Origin: Flavobacteriaceae bacterium MAR_2009_75
GTDB lineage: Bacteria > Bacteroidota > Bacteroidia > Flavobacteriales > Flavobacteriaceae
Assembly: GCA_002813285.1 (NCBI GenBank)
Contig: PHTZ01000001.1
Location: 1,487,501-1,551,500 of the forward strand
DNA: 64,000 bases
Direction: 5' to 3'
Positions 54,279 through 62,770 of this stretch are shown one piece after another; positions within the stretch are counted from its first letter, which is position 1; every line of letters starts with the position of its first letter. The notes beneath the pieces are model-generated. The model ran no database searches and had not been told where the DNA came from. It worked only from the letters and a program-made list of their open reading frames with translations. The position numbers and the translations under genes are program-made.

Positions 54279-55214
54279 ATGAAAACAATTTTTCAAAATT
54301 TCAATTACGGATTTAGAAAGCTATTTCGTGGGCTAACGGTTATGGCCACCCTTTTCATGTTCGGCAGTATGGGCTACGCGCAAATTCAATTTCCTGTCGA
54401 TGTGGGCGTAAAACCCGAAAGTATCACGAAAGGGTTCAATGAAAATTACTATGTGACCCTCATGAACGGAAAAGAGGAGGGCGATGGGCAAGTTGCCGAA
54501 ATCTCTGAACAAGGGGTGCGCGTATTTACCACAGGTTCAGATGAACCCAAGGGCATTGTCTTTCTTAATGAACATCTCTATTTTTCAGATGTTACCCGTG
54601 TTTGGAAGGTTGACAAAGATGGTAAGGCAACCGTCTTTGCCAAAAAAGAAGATTTTCCTGAAGAGGTACGATACTTAAATGATGTTTCGATAGATGCCGA
54701 AGGCAAAGGCATTTATGTTGCTGATATGGGAGATACGAGTTACATGCGAGATGAGAATAATGACCTCTGGCCGCTCGATAGCGAGGAAGCAAAAAAAGTA
54801 CCGCAAACGGGCCGCATTTATCACATTGACCTCAACGGAAAAATATCGATTGCCCAAGATACCTCTCCACTTCTTTTAAACCCTAACGGAGTTGGGGTCG
54901 ACAATAACGGAGAAATTATGATTGGTGCGTTCTTCCTAGGTAATTTCCTGGTTAAACGAGACGGCGTTTTGACACCACTTAAAGGCAGGTTCAGAGGTGC
55001 CGATGCCGTTGAACAAGATAGTAAAGGTGATTACTACATTAGCAGTTGGGCTTTGGCCAAAGTTTGGAAAATTGATGGCAAAACTGAAGAAGCCACAGTT
55101 CTAAAAGAAGGCTTAGAATCAGCTGCCGATTTTTACCTGGAAGAGGATAAGGGTAGATTGCTCTTACCGGATATGATGGCCGGAAAAATTTATGCAGTAG
55201 ATATAAATCCTTAA
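54279..55214 (+). CDS. Exported beta-propeller protein, SMP-30/NHL-like
   Basis: A 311-residue protein with a signal peptide (about 1-36, ending MGYAQI). The rest is a repeating beta-propeller: blocks such as PKGIVFLNEHLYFSDVTRVW, LNDVSIDAEGKGIYVADMG, NPNGVGVDNNGEIMIGAFF and GADAVEQDSKGDYYISSWA. These resemble SMP-30/gluconolactonase-type propellers with aspartates near the blade turns. A sugar-lactonase role is attractive next to an exported sugar oxidoreductase, but the catalytic residues cannot be assigned with confidence. Confidence 0.78.
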   Translation: MKTIFQNFNYGFRKLFRGLTVMATLFMFGSMGYAQIQFPVDVGVKPESITKGFNENYYVTLMNGKEEGDGQVAEISEQGVRVFTTGSDEPKGIVFLNEHLYFSDVTRVWKVDKDGKATVFAKKEDFPEEVRYLNDVSIDAEGKGIYVADMGDTSYMRDENNDLWPLDSEEAKKVPQTGRIYHIDLNGKISIAQDTSPLLLNPNGVGVDNNGEIMIGAFFLGNFLVKRDGVLTPLKGRFRGADAVEQDSKGDYYISSWALAKVWKIDGKTEEATVLKEGLESAADFYLEEDKGRLLLPDMMAGKIYAVDINP

Positions 55215-55238
55215 TTCACCATCACAAAATTATGGGAT

Positions 55239-55268
55239 AAGGGCCTTTGAATTCAAAGGCCCTTTTTT
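55239..55268. terminator. Intrinsic terminator after the beta-propeller gene
   Basis: A 26-bp perfect palindrome (55239-55264, centred on GAATTC, arms beginning AAGGGCCTTTG) followed by T. It can also stop the convergent universal-stress gene. Confidence 0.88.
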
Positions 55269-55286
55269 AATTCTACAAAAAAAATT

Positions 55287-56114
55287 CTAATCACTTATTT
55301 TAAACGTCACTACAGGAATTTTCGAATGGTTAGCAATATCTTCACCTATACTACCCATAAAGAAATGTGCCAAACCTTTTCGACCATGAGTTGGTATACC
55401 GATAGCATCGGCACCATTTTTCTCACTATAATTAAGAGCTCCCTTCTCCACACTATAATCGTTATGAATTACTACCTCATCAGAACTATTTGCCTTGTGT
55501 AAAAATTTATTGATCCGTTCATATGCATCGGAAGCGCTTAAGAAATCGTCCCCCGGCGTATTGATGTAAACTAGATTTAGTTCTGCCGAAAGCAACTCGG
55601 AAAAAGCCTTCGCCCGTATAAATGCGGAAACACTCTCAAGCTTAAAATCACAGGCGAATACAAATCGTTCAATTTTAAAGTCGGTCATTTCGCCTTTTAC
55701 AACAATTACGGGCACCTCGGCATTTCTAACCACTTTTTCGGCATTCGAACCCACGAATATTTCAGTTAGTCCGTCTGCGCCATGAGAGCCCATTACGATC
55801 AATTCGGCCCCATGATCTTTCGCTACTTCGTTTACCTCACTAAAGACCTTGTAATGTTTAATTATGGGCGTTACCTCCACACCTTCTAAGTACGGCTTCT
55901 CTAAAAAATCTTTGAAACGCTTTTCTGCCATCTTGATCAAAAAAACCGTTTGCTCAGGGTGTACCCCTTCATTAGAGGTAATCATAGCCTGGTTCAATTC
56001 TAGCATATGTAAAACCAAAATTTCTGAACCGTATCTTTTAGCCAAAGAGACGGCCACTTGCAACGCATATTCAGATTGTTGCGAAAAATCTACTGGAACT
56101 ACGATTTTCTTCAT
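55287..56114 (-). CDS. Universal stress protein with two USP domains
   Basis: The start is set at the ATG at 56114 (MKKIVVPVDFS); an ATG four codons upstream is possible. Two USP folds are fused. The first (about 1-145) has the ATP-binding motif GSHGADGLTEIFVGSNAEKV. The second (about 150-275) ends with GIPTHGRKGLAHFFMGSIGEDI. Tandem USPs bind ATP or other nucleotides and are induced by stress and starvation. The exact role here is unknown. It lies in its own transcription unit. Confidence 0.9.
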   Translation of the reverse strand: MKKIVVPVDFSQQSEYALQVAVSLAKRYGSEILVLHMLELNQAMITSNEGVHPEQTVFLIKMAEKRFKDFLEKPYLEGVEVTPIIKHYKVFSEVNEVAKDHGAELIVMGSHGADGLTEIFVGSNAEKVVRNAEVPVIVVKGEMTDFKIERFVFACDFKLESVSAFIRAKAFSELLSAELNLVYINTPGDDFLSASDAYERINKFLHKANSSDEVVIHNDYSVEKGALNYSEKNGADAIGIPTHGRKGLAHFFMGSIGEDIANHSKIPVVTFKISD

Positions 56115-56232
56115 GATATTATTCATTAGGTAGCTAATCGCTTAGCTTGTTTATTCAAAACTACTAAACCTACCCCATCGAAATTATGACAAACATCAGG
56201 TATTTTAACGCAATAGCGTCATTTATAATATT

Positions 56233-56604
56233 TTAACTTTTTGACTTTTTTCGCTCATTCTCCTCCACCCTAAAGGCAATTATCTTAGCGATAAGTTCTA
56301 GTGGAAGAGGTTCTTTCATTGAAAACTGCACAGACCCTTTACCTTGTTTGTAGCGAGAAAGGTCTTTTGCAAATGCAGAGTGACCACTTGGCGTAGCATA
56401 GAAACCTATATGGTTCTTGTAAGCGGCAAAATAAACCAAGGGTTTACCGCAGAGTTTATAAGCGGGCATACCATAGCTAATAGCTTCATTTGCATCGGGA
56501 GCACAATCTTTAATAAGAACCCTGAGTTGCTTCAAGAGGTTTTGAACATTATCAGGAAATGAAGCTATATATGCTTCTACTGAAGTTGCTTTGTTAGAAT
56601 TCAT
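56233..56604 (-). CDS. DUF1801 (YdhG-like) protein
   Basis: A 123-residue protein matching DUF1801/YdhG: VEAYIASFPDNVQNLLKQLR, CAPDANEAISYGMPAYKLCG, LVYFAAYKNHIGFYATPSGH and GSVQFSMKEPLPLELIAKII. Relatives include a proposed frataxin-like iron chaperone of Bacillus (Fra), but function here is not established. It lies 51 bp beyond the sulfatase end on the same strand. Confidence 0.85.
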   Translation of the reverse strand: MNSNKATSVEAYIASFPDNVQNLLKQLRVLIKDCAPDANEAISYGMPAYKLCGKPLVYFAAYKNHIGFYATPSGHSAFAKDLSRYKQGKGSVQFSMKEPLPLELIAKIIAFRVEENERKKSKS

Positions 56605-56655
56605 GAAATCTTATAATTTATGAATAGGATTTGGTTCTTTTTGATATCGCAATTA

Positions 56656-58257
56656 TTATTCAAAACTCATAGTATTGATGGCTCTCAGTTCATTACCATC
56701 ACCATCCAGCACAAATGGCTCAAAATCACTATCGTTCACCCAACCGGCTTTCGGTCGCTCACCGTTCATGAAGTTCTTGTAAAAATCCATTCCGTTCACG
56801 AAAGGTGCCTGTTCATAAATATGACCATAGCCAACCATACGCAAATCGCCCTGCTCTAGAAGTTTGGCTTCCATCTCTGCCTTAAGTTTTTGCTTTACAA
56901 TCTGGTATGAAGGCTCATTGGCCAAATTACTCATACAGAAGGGGTCTTTCTCGATATCGTACAGTTCTTCTTTCTCTCTCTTTCCGAAATTCAATCTCCA
57001 AAACTTGGCATTACCCTTTCTTCTTAAATTCAATATTTCGGTTTTCGTGGGGCTACCATCGGTATTCAGATAACCGGTTTCCGGGTTGCCTTTCGGCCAT
57101 CTATCAATTTCATAATTTTTCACATACAGCATATTGTTCATATGTATACCTCGGATGGGATAACCCACATCACCTGGTCTACCCGTATCATGTCTTTCTT
57201 TACCTACTAGCACAAAGTTTCTTTCCTGCTCTATTTGCCCCGACTTTTCTGAAGTTATTATATCCATCAGACTGGTGCCTGTTGCAGGATGCATTCCTGA
57301 AGAACCCCAATCAACCCCGGCCGCCTCTAGAAACGTCGGTGCCAAATCGATAAAACTGACATAGTCATCAACTGTTCTGTTTTGGGTCTTCATTCTATCC
57401 TTCCATAACATGGCCATGGGCACATGATTTGCATTTTCATATTGGTCGCCTTTCACTCTCGGAAAAGGCATTCCGTGGTCAGAGGTAACCACAATCAAGG
57501 TATTGTCTAACTGATTCTTTTCTTCTAAAGTTTGAATGATTTTTTGAATATGTTTATCAAAATCTTCAATTTCATAAGCGTAATCCAGCAAATCGTTTCT
57601 GGTGACTTCATTGTCGGGCCAATAAGGCGGAAAATTCTTGATATCGTCCTCAGATTTACCTCCTAATTTTTTACCTGAACCATATTCATAGCCACGATGT
57701 GGCTCTAAGCTACCAACCCAAAAACTCCATGGTTGCTTTTCGGGCACTTGTTCCAAAAAACCTTTAAAATTGGCACTATAATCATTATCTGAAATACTAC
57801 TGGTCGCCGGTTTCAGTTTCTTATCGTTAAAGGCAGGCCCCAATACCTTGCGATTTGCTCCATCTGCAGTTTTGGTAACTGCCGGAGCATAACCTTTACC
57901 GGTGTAGCCCGTAACATAACCGTGCTCTAACAAAACTTCTTGATAGGTCTTGAATTTCGGCGGAAAGTAAATCACATGGTTCGCCGCCGCATCGAGTTGC
58001 CAAGAGTTTCTCCCTGTAATCATCGAAGCTCTTGAAGGCGCACATTTTGCATTGGGTGTGTAGGCCCTTTTCAAAAGCATACCGTCTCGTGCAAGAGCGT
58101 CGAAACCAGGTGTATTTACATAGGTACTGCCGTAAACACCCATATCGAGCCCTGCATCATCAAAAATCATCACTAAAATGTTAGGGCGACTGGCTTCCTG
58201 TGAAAAGGAAATTTGATAAAGGTGCAAACAAATAACAAAAACCGATAAAAGTCTCAT
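56656..58257 (-). CDS. Cysteine-type sulfatase, exported (heparan N-sulfatase-like)
   Basis: A 533-residue alkaline-phosphatase-fold sulfatase with a signal peptide (1-20). The metal-binding DD pair is at 33-34 (MIFDDAGLDMG). The formylglycine motif CAPSR is at 72-76, where Cys72 must be converted to formylglycine. VVTSDHGMPFPRVKGDQYE holds the second metal site. Sequence around the active site resembles the sulfamidase/S1_8 group that removes sulfate from polysaccharides. No active formylglycine-generating enzyme is nearby: the SUMF1-fold protein at 15020 lacks its cysteines, so maturation must come from elsewhere. Confidence 0.9.
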   Translation of the reverse strand: MRLLSVFVICLHLYQISFSQEASRPNILVMIFDDAGLDMGVYGSTYVNTPGFDALARDGMLLKRAYTPNAKCAPSRASMITGRNSWQLDAAANHVIYFPPKFKTYQEVLLEHGYVTGYTGKGYAPAVTKTADGANRKVLGPAFNDKKLKPATSSISDNDYSANFKGFLEQVPEKQPWSFWVGSLEPHRGYEYGSGKKLGGKSEDDIKNFPPYWPDNEVTRNDLLDYAYEIEDFDKHIQKIIQTLEEKNQLDNTLIVVTSDHGMPFPRVKGDQYENANHVPMAMLWKDRMKTQNRTVDDYVSFIDLAPTFLEAAGVDWGSSGMHPATGTSLMDIITSEKSGQIEQERNFVLVGKERHDTGRPGDVGYPIRGIHMNNMLYVKNYEIDRWPKGNPETGYLNTDGSPTKTEILNLRRKGNAKFWRLNFGKREKEELYDIEKDPFCMSNLANEPSYQIVKQKLKAEMEAKLLEQGDLRMVGYGHIYEQAPFVNGMDFYKNFMNGERPKAGWVNDSDFEPFVLDGDGNELRAINTMSFE

Positions 58258-58394
58258 TTTAAATGGATTTAAAAAATGGATTCGAAAGATAGGAATGGAA
58301 GAAAATTAAAGAATAATTTTTAAGCTATGTGCAATTAAAGTGAATAAAATGTTAGGTATACAATGCAATTACGAAGATTCTATACATAAAATCA

Positions 58395-58402
58395 TATTTT
58401 TG
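58395..58402 (+). promoter_or_regulatory. Candidate -7 box for the nucleotidyltransferase/kinase operon
   Basis: TATTTTTG matches TAnnTTTG, 26 bp before the ATG at 58429. No TTG is seen at -33. Confidence 0.4.
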
Positions 58403-58428
58403 CGCCAACTTAACAAATTCAACAGAAC

Positions 58429-59319
58429 ATGATTTTACTTTTAATGGCAGCTGGAAGCGGTAGCCGATACGGAAAACTAAAACAATTTGACGATTTAGGC
58501 CCTGATGGTGAATTTCTAATGGAATTCGGCATTTCAGATGCACTAAAAAATGGATTTAACCATATTGTTTTAATTACGAAAAAAGACAATGTCTCGTTTC
58601 TAGATGACCATTTAAGAAACCGCCTGCCCGCCAATGTAAAATTAGATGTTCTAGCACAAGAAATTACCGACTTGCCCCAAGGCTGTTCTTTCGAAGGGGA
58701 GCGTACGAAACCCTGGGGTACCGCCCACGCCGTGTGGACAGCCAGAAATGTCATTGACGGACCTTTCGCGGTCTTGAATGCCGATGATTTTTATGGGCAG
58801 CCCGCTTACGAAAATGCAGCTAATTTCATGCGAGCCCATGTCGAAGATAATACCTATGCCTTAGTCGGTTATACCTTGAAGAATACTCTATCTGAACATG
58901 GTTCGGTTTCTCGTGGTGTATGCCAAGTAGATGGTGATAATCTCGTATCTGTAGATGAACGATTAAAGCTTGTAGCTAAAGATGGTAAAGTCGTAGACGA
59001 AGATTCGGGAAACGAATACAGAGGAGAAGAGCATGTAAGCATGAACTTTTGGGTCTGCAAACCTTCTATCTTCGAAAAAATCGAAAATGACTTTAGAACA
59101 TTTTTAGACAGTAAAAACTTGGGTGCCAAAGCTGAACTTTATATTCCTAAAATAATTCAAGACATGCTTCAGGCAGGTGAAATCGAGGTAAAAGTAGTAC
59201 CCTCGGGTGGTGATTGGTTTGGTGTAACTTATGCCAGTGACCGTGAAACTGCCGTTGCATACCTAAAAGAAAAAACCAATGCCGGAAAATACATATCGCC
59301 ACTTTGGCCTAACGAATGA
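58429..59319 (+). CDS. Sugar nucleotidyltransferase (NTP_transferase)
   Basis: A 296-residue enzyme. The nucleotide-binding signature is LLMAAGSGSRYGKLKQF (about 4-20), with WGTAHAVWTAR and the metal-binding VLNADDFYG further on. It would join an NTP to a sugar-1-phosphate. The kinase gene starts inside its last codons (4-bp ATGA overlap), so the two are translated together and most likely convert a free sugar to an NDP-sugar in two steps, as in MurNAc or hexosamine recycling. Confidence 0.87.
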   Translation: MILLLMAAGSGSRYGKLKQFDDLGPDGEFLMEFGISDALKNGFNHIVLITKKDNVSFLDDHLRNRLPANVKLDVLAQEITDLPQGCSFEGERTKPWGTAHAVWTARNVIDGPFAVLNADDFYGQPAYENAANFMRAHVEDNTYALVGYTLKNTLSEHGSVSRGVCQVDGDNLVSVDERLKLVAKDGKVVDEDSGNEYRGEEHVSMNFWVCKPSIFEKIENDFRTFLDSKNLGAKAELYIPKIIQDMLQAGEIEVKVVPSGGDWFGVTYASDRETAVAYLKEKTNAGKYISPLWPNE

Positions 59320-60401
59320 ATAAATATACCGACCAAGCACTCAATACCCTACTAAGCAATTTCTCTGTAGAGAAGAAAAACTACAAATTTAAACCACTTA
59401 CCGATGGTTTTATCAACGATACTTTTTTAGTACTCGCCGATAATGAACCGATCTATATTCTGCAGCGTATCAACCATAACGTATTTGGTAATGTTGCCGG
59501 CTTGATGAACAACGTTCGCGATGCATTTGAGCACCTTGTTGACACCGATTATCAAGAAATTACCCTAGTCAAAACTCATAGTGGACTCAATTATCTAAGC
59601 ACTAAGAACGGTGAAAAGTCTTATTGGAGGGTTATGACCTACATTAACGGCAGTACGGCCTATAATACGACCGAAAATGCAAAAATAGCATTTGAGGCCG
59701 GTAAGGTTATCTCCAAATTTAATATTCTTCTACAAAAAGCAAATGTCGAAGACTATGTAGATACTATACCTCGATTTCATGATTTAAGCCTACGAAAAGG
59801 CCAGTTCGAAGAAGCTTTAGAGAAATCAACATCTGAAAAAAGAAAAATGGCAGAGAGCGCTATACTTTTTGCCCAAAAAGTTTTGGCGCAATTGACGCCT
59901 ATTGAACTTTCTGAATTACCGATCCGGGTTTGTCATAACGATACCAAGCTCAATAATATTCTTTTTTCAAAAGAAACCGAAAAAGCGCTTTGCCTTATTG
60001 ATCTTGACACTCTAATGCGAGGCCATTTTCTGTACGATTTTGGTGATGCCATTCGCACCATAGTGAATACGGCTCCGGAAGACGAGAAGAACCACGAAAA
60101 AATTACTTTCAAAAAAGATCTTCTAGATGCTTTTATCGATGGCCTTTCTGCCAATGAACCCTTTCTGTCAAAAAAAGAAATAGAAACGTTGGCTTGGGGC
60201 GCGGTTCTAATGCCCTTCTTACATGGCATTCGTGCACTTACTGACTACCTAAACGGGAATATTTATTACAAAGTAGCTTACGAGAACCAAAATCTGGATA
60301 GAAGTTTAAGTCTTTTCGCCTTCACACAAAAAGCACTTGACAACTTTACATATATGAAAAATACTATATTAGAAAAGCTAAGACCAGTTGAATTAAAGTA
60401 A
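59316..60401 (+). CDS. Sugar kinase of the aminoglycoside-phosphotransferase fold (NahK-like)
   Basis: A 361-residue kinase. The catalytic loop VCHNDTKLNNILF and the metal-binding LIDLDTLMRGHFLYDFGD are clear, and LTDGFINDTFLV near residue 29 opens the nucleotide fold. The resemblance is to N-acetylhexosamine 1-kinases that phosphorylate the anomeric carbon. Coupled to the nucleotidyltransferase upstream, it would supply sugar-1-phosphate. The sugar itself is unknown. Confidence 0.85.
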   Translation: MNKYTDQALNTLLSNFSVEKKNYKFKPLTDGFINDTFLVLADNEPIYILQRINHNVFGNVAGLMNNVRDAFEHLVDTDYQEITLVKTHSGLNYLSTKNGEKSYWRVMTYINGSTAYNTTENAKIAFEAGKVISKFNILLQKANVEDYVDTIPRFHDLSLRKGQFEEALEKSTSEKRKMAESAILFAQKVLAQLTPIELSELPIRVCHNDTKLNNILFSKETEKALCLIDLDTLMRGHFLYDFGDAIRTIVNTAPEDEKNHEKITFKKDLLDAFIDGLSANEPFLSKKEIETLAWGAVLMPFLHGIRALTDYLNGNIYYKVAYENQNLDRSLSLFAFTQKALDNFTYMKNTILEKLRPVELK

Positions 60402-60512
60402 AATTTGCCCGAAATATTCTAGCGGTAACGATATCAAAATTATCTTTAACTCTACAGCATTTTTCTATCTTAAAGCTTCCTTAATACCTACCCTAGGTCT
60501 CGATAGCATGTT

Positions 60513-60520
60513 TAATTTTG
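60513..60520 (+). promoter_or_regulatory. Candidate -7 box for the small lipoprotein gene
   Basis: TAATTTTG matches TAnnTTTG and overlaps the left arm of the hairpin at 60515. The -33 element is not obvious. Confidence 0.4.
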
Positions 60521-60536
60521 GGTCTTAACCCAAAAT
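60515..60536. repeat. Perfect 9-bp inverted repeat just upstream of the lipoprotein start
   Basis: ATTTTGGGT and ACCCAAAAT pair perfectly around a CTTA loop, ending 8 bp before the ATG at 60545. It overlaps the -7 box, so it could be an operator or, if transcribed, a translation-control hairpin. Confidence 0.5.
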
Positions 60537-60544
60537 ATATGAAC

Positions 60545-60913
60545 ATGAAAAAACCTATTAAATTTTTGAGCATTATGCTTTTTTTAGCTGCATTGGTAGT
60601 ATCGTGCAGTAAAGACAATGACCCAACGGACGATAATCTGTTCGTGGGCACTTACAATGGTTCGGTCAGTTATTCAAACCCTGATAGCGAAACTGAAACT
60701 ACTACCGACGATGGACGAGTTACCGTGGTTAAAGTGGGCAATAACTATAGATTTGATTTCTCAAATAGTATACCGAGCATTACTGGGGTAGAAATGGAAA
60801 AAAATCAAAATGTTTTGGTGAACAGTTCCGGAACCATAAAAATTGATGAGGGAGAACTTATAATAGCCTATGTGCAAGATGGTGAAACATGGGGTGCAAA
60901 TTGCACTCGTTAA
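60545..60913 (+). CDS. Small lipoprotein of unknown function
   Basis: A 122-residue protein (start at 60545; an ATG at 60539 is equally possible). The signal peptide ends in the lipobox LVVSC (Cys21 from 60545), followed by an acidic stretch and a beta-rich domain (FVGTYNGSVSY and a repeated Val/Thr pattern). It resembles the small calycin-like lipoproteins common in Flavobacteriaceae, but no family is assigned. A strong terminator follows. Confidence 0.75.
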   Translation: MKKPIKFLSIMLFLAALVVSCSKDNDPTDDNLFVGTYNGSVSYSNPDSETETTTDDGRVTVVKVGNNYRFDFSNSIPSITGVEMEKNQNVLVNSSGTIKIDEGELIIAYVQDGETWGANCTR

Positions 60914-60934
60914 TTGAGGAAACTTATTTTGATG

Positions 60935-60959
60935 AAAGCCGCTTAAAAGCGGCTTTTTT
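60935..60959 (+). terminator. Intrinsic terminator after the small lipoprotein
   Basis: AAAGCCGCTT pairs with AAGCGGCTTT around a two-base loop, with TTT after it, 21 bp past the stop codon. Confidence 0.85.
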
Positions 60960-61063
60960 GATTTAACGAATTTATAGTATTCAGGCACCGATTTGAACGG
61001 ATAACGCTACAGCTTGTGCTACTTAGTAAGTAATTTTTAGTGATAAATGCTAAATGAAAAAAC

Positions 61064-61549
61064 ATGGAAAATACTAAAAAGAGAGATTGGAGAGATAAGC
61101 TGGAACTATTATTTATTGAGTTGATTGCAGCTGAAAAAGTTTATGGAACACTGGTGCAATCAGACCGGCACCCACATAAAAGACCTTATTTTAAGCATCG
61201 CCATTTTCAGTACGGTACTTTTGCCAATATACTTAATGACGAATTTTTAGCTATCACAGAACGTAGACCAACAGAAAATCGTACCGGTGAAAATGATTTA
61301 ATTTTTCAACCTTTGGAGCAGTCTCTACTAACCCAGTCAACGTCAAAAGAAGATATAGATGCGCAAATTCTCAAAGTCGAGAGAATTATGATTTTGAGAT
61401 ATCAAGAAATTTTAACCCATGGTGAGTTGCCCAATACTACAAATGCCATTTTACAATCTCAGGCAGAAGAACTCAATAATGAATGGCAAATGCTCAAATC
61501 AAATCTTCGAATCGATTTTCACGACCATGAAAATTCGATTGAAGTTTGA
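61064..61549 (+). CDS. Unrecognised 161-residue cytoplasmic protein
   Basis: I do not recognise this protein. It has no signal peptide or membrane helix and is helical and polar, with a mid-region rich in His/Arg (DRHPHKRPYFKHRHFQYG) and a likely long helix at about 100-160. The reading frame has a clear ATG at 61064 and no competing frame. It stands alone between a terminator and the LLM-oxidoreductase gene. Confidence 0.6.
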   Translation: MENTKKRDWRDKLELLFIELIAAEKVYGTLVQSDRHPHKRPYFKHRHFQYGTFANILNDEFLAITERRPTENRTGENDLIFQPLEQSLLTQSTSKEDIDAQILKVERIMILRYQEILTHGELPNTTNAILQSQAEELNNEWQMLKSNLRIDFHDHENSIEV

Positions 61550-61630
61550 ATTATGAGTTTGGTGAAATAACTACAACTTAATTTAAGTAGCCCTTAACTT
61601 TTAATCTACTGACAAGGTATAATTATTGAT

Positions 61631-61638
61631 TAATTTTG
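61631..61638 (+). promoter_or_regulatory. Candidate -7 box for the LLM oxidoreductase gene
   Basis: TAATTTTG matches TAnnTTTG, 19 bp before the ATG at 61658. The -33 position lacks a TTG. Confidence 0.4.
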
Positions 61639-61657
61639 CCTTGAAAAGAATAGTATT

Positions 61658-62695
61658 ATGCAATCAAATCAAACAGGTAGAATACCTTATTCCATATTAG
61701 AATTAGCAACAATTGGCAAGGGCTTTACCACCACCGAGGTCTACAACAACAGTTTGAGGCTAGCCCAAAAGGCAGAAGAGTTCGGTTATAAAAGGTTTTG
61801 GTTGGCCGAGCATCACAATATGGTCAGTATAGCCAGTGTGGCGACCTCGGTACTCATGGGTCACATTGCTGGCGGCACCCATAGTATACGCGTTGGCTCA
61901 GGTGGCATCATGCTGCCGAACCACTCTTCAATGTTAATTGCCGAGCAATTCGCTACATTGGCTTCATTATATCCTGAACGTATTGATATGGGTCTCGGCA
62001 GGGCGCCCGGAACAGACCAAGTTACGGCACAAGCCATTAAGCCTGATAGAATGCAGGCGGTATACAGATTTCCAGAAGAATTGCGCAATATTCAAAAGTA
62101 CTTTTCGTCAGCCAATAAGCAAGCTAAAGTACGGGTTCCGATAGCAGAAGGAATAGATATGCCAATGTATATTCTAGGTTCAAGTACCGACAGTGCCCAT
62201 TTGGCGGCCAAAGAAGGTTTGCCCTATGTTTTCGCAAGCCATTTTGCCCCGACCCATCTATTTGAAGCCCTATCTATTTACTATAATAATTTTCAACCCT
62301 CGCAATTTTTAAAAGAGCCATATACTATGGCCTGCATTAACGTTCTCGCTGCTGACACCGATGAAGAAGCCGAGCGCATGTCTACATCTACCATTCGTAT
62401 GGTCGTCGGCGTTTTAACGGGGCAAATTGATTATTTACAGGCGCCAACGGAGATGACTCCAGAGTTAAAACAGATTTCTCAAGACCCTGCTTTGCAGCGC
62501 ATGATGAAGTATTCATTTATCGGAAGCAAGGCAACCGTTCAAAAGAAAACAGTGGACTTTCTAAAAGATACCGGAGTAGATGAGATAATGGTCGCATCAC
62601 ATATTTATGATCCGGAAGCAAGAATACATTCTTATCGTCTTTTTGCCGAAATAATGGAAGAGTTAGAAAAAGAAAAGAACTTTTCTACAACATAG
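61658..62695 (+). CDS. LLM-class flavin-dependent oxidoreductase
   Basis: A 345-residue luciferase-like TIM-barrel. Blocks RFWLAEHHNMVSIASVATSV, RVGSGGIMLPNHSSMLIAEQ and RIDMGLGRAPGTD match the MsnO8/bacterial-luciferase-like group. These enzymes use FMNH2 to hydroxylate or oxidise a substrate; the natural substrate of this subgroup is unknown. The SDR gene follows after 75 bp and may be co-transcribed. Confidence 0.9.
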   Translation: MQSNQTGRIPYSILELATIGKGFTTTEVYNNSLRLAQKAEEFGYKRFWLAEHHNMVSIASVATSVLMGHIAGGTHSIRVGSGGIMLPNHSSMLIAEQFATLASLYPERIDMGLGRAPGTDQVTAQAIKPDRMQAVYRFPEELRNIQKYFSSANKQAKVRVPIAEGIDMPMYILGSSTDSAHLAAKEGLPYVFASHFAPTHLFEALSIYYNNFQPSQFLKEPYTMACINVLAADTDEEAERMSTSTIRMVVGVLTGQIDYLQAPTEMTPELKQISQDPALQRMMKYSFIGSKATVQKKTVDFLKDTGVDEIMVASHIYDPEARIHSYRLFAEIMEELEKEKNFSTT

Positions 62696-62770
62696 GTTCT
62701 AATGTTTAAAGAAAATCGATGGGCGCCGTACACTATTTCTTGTGCTCATCAGAATCAAAAAAATTAACTC

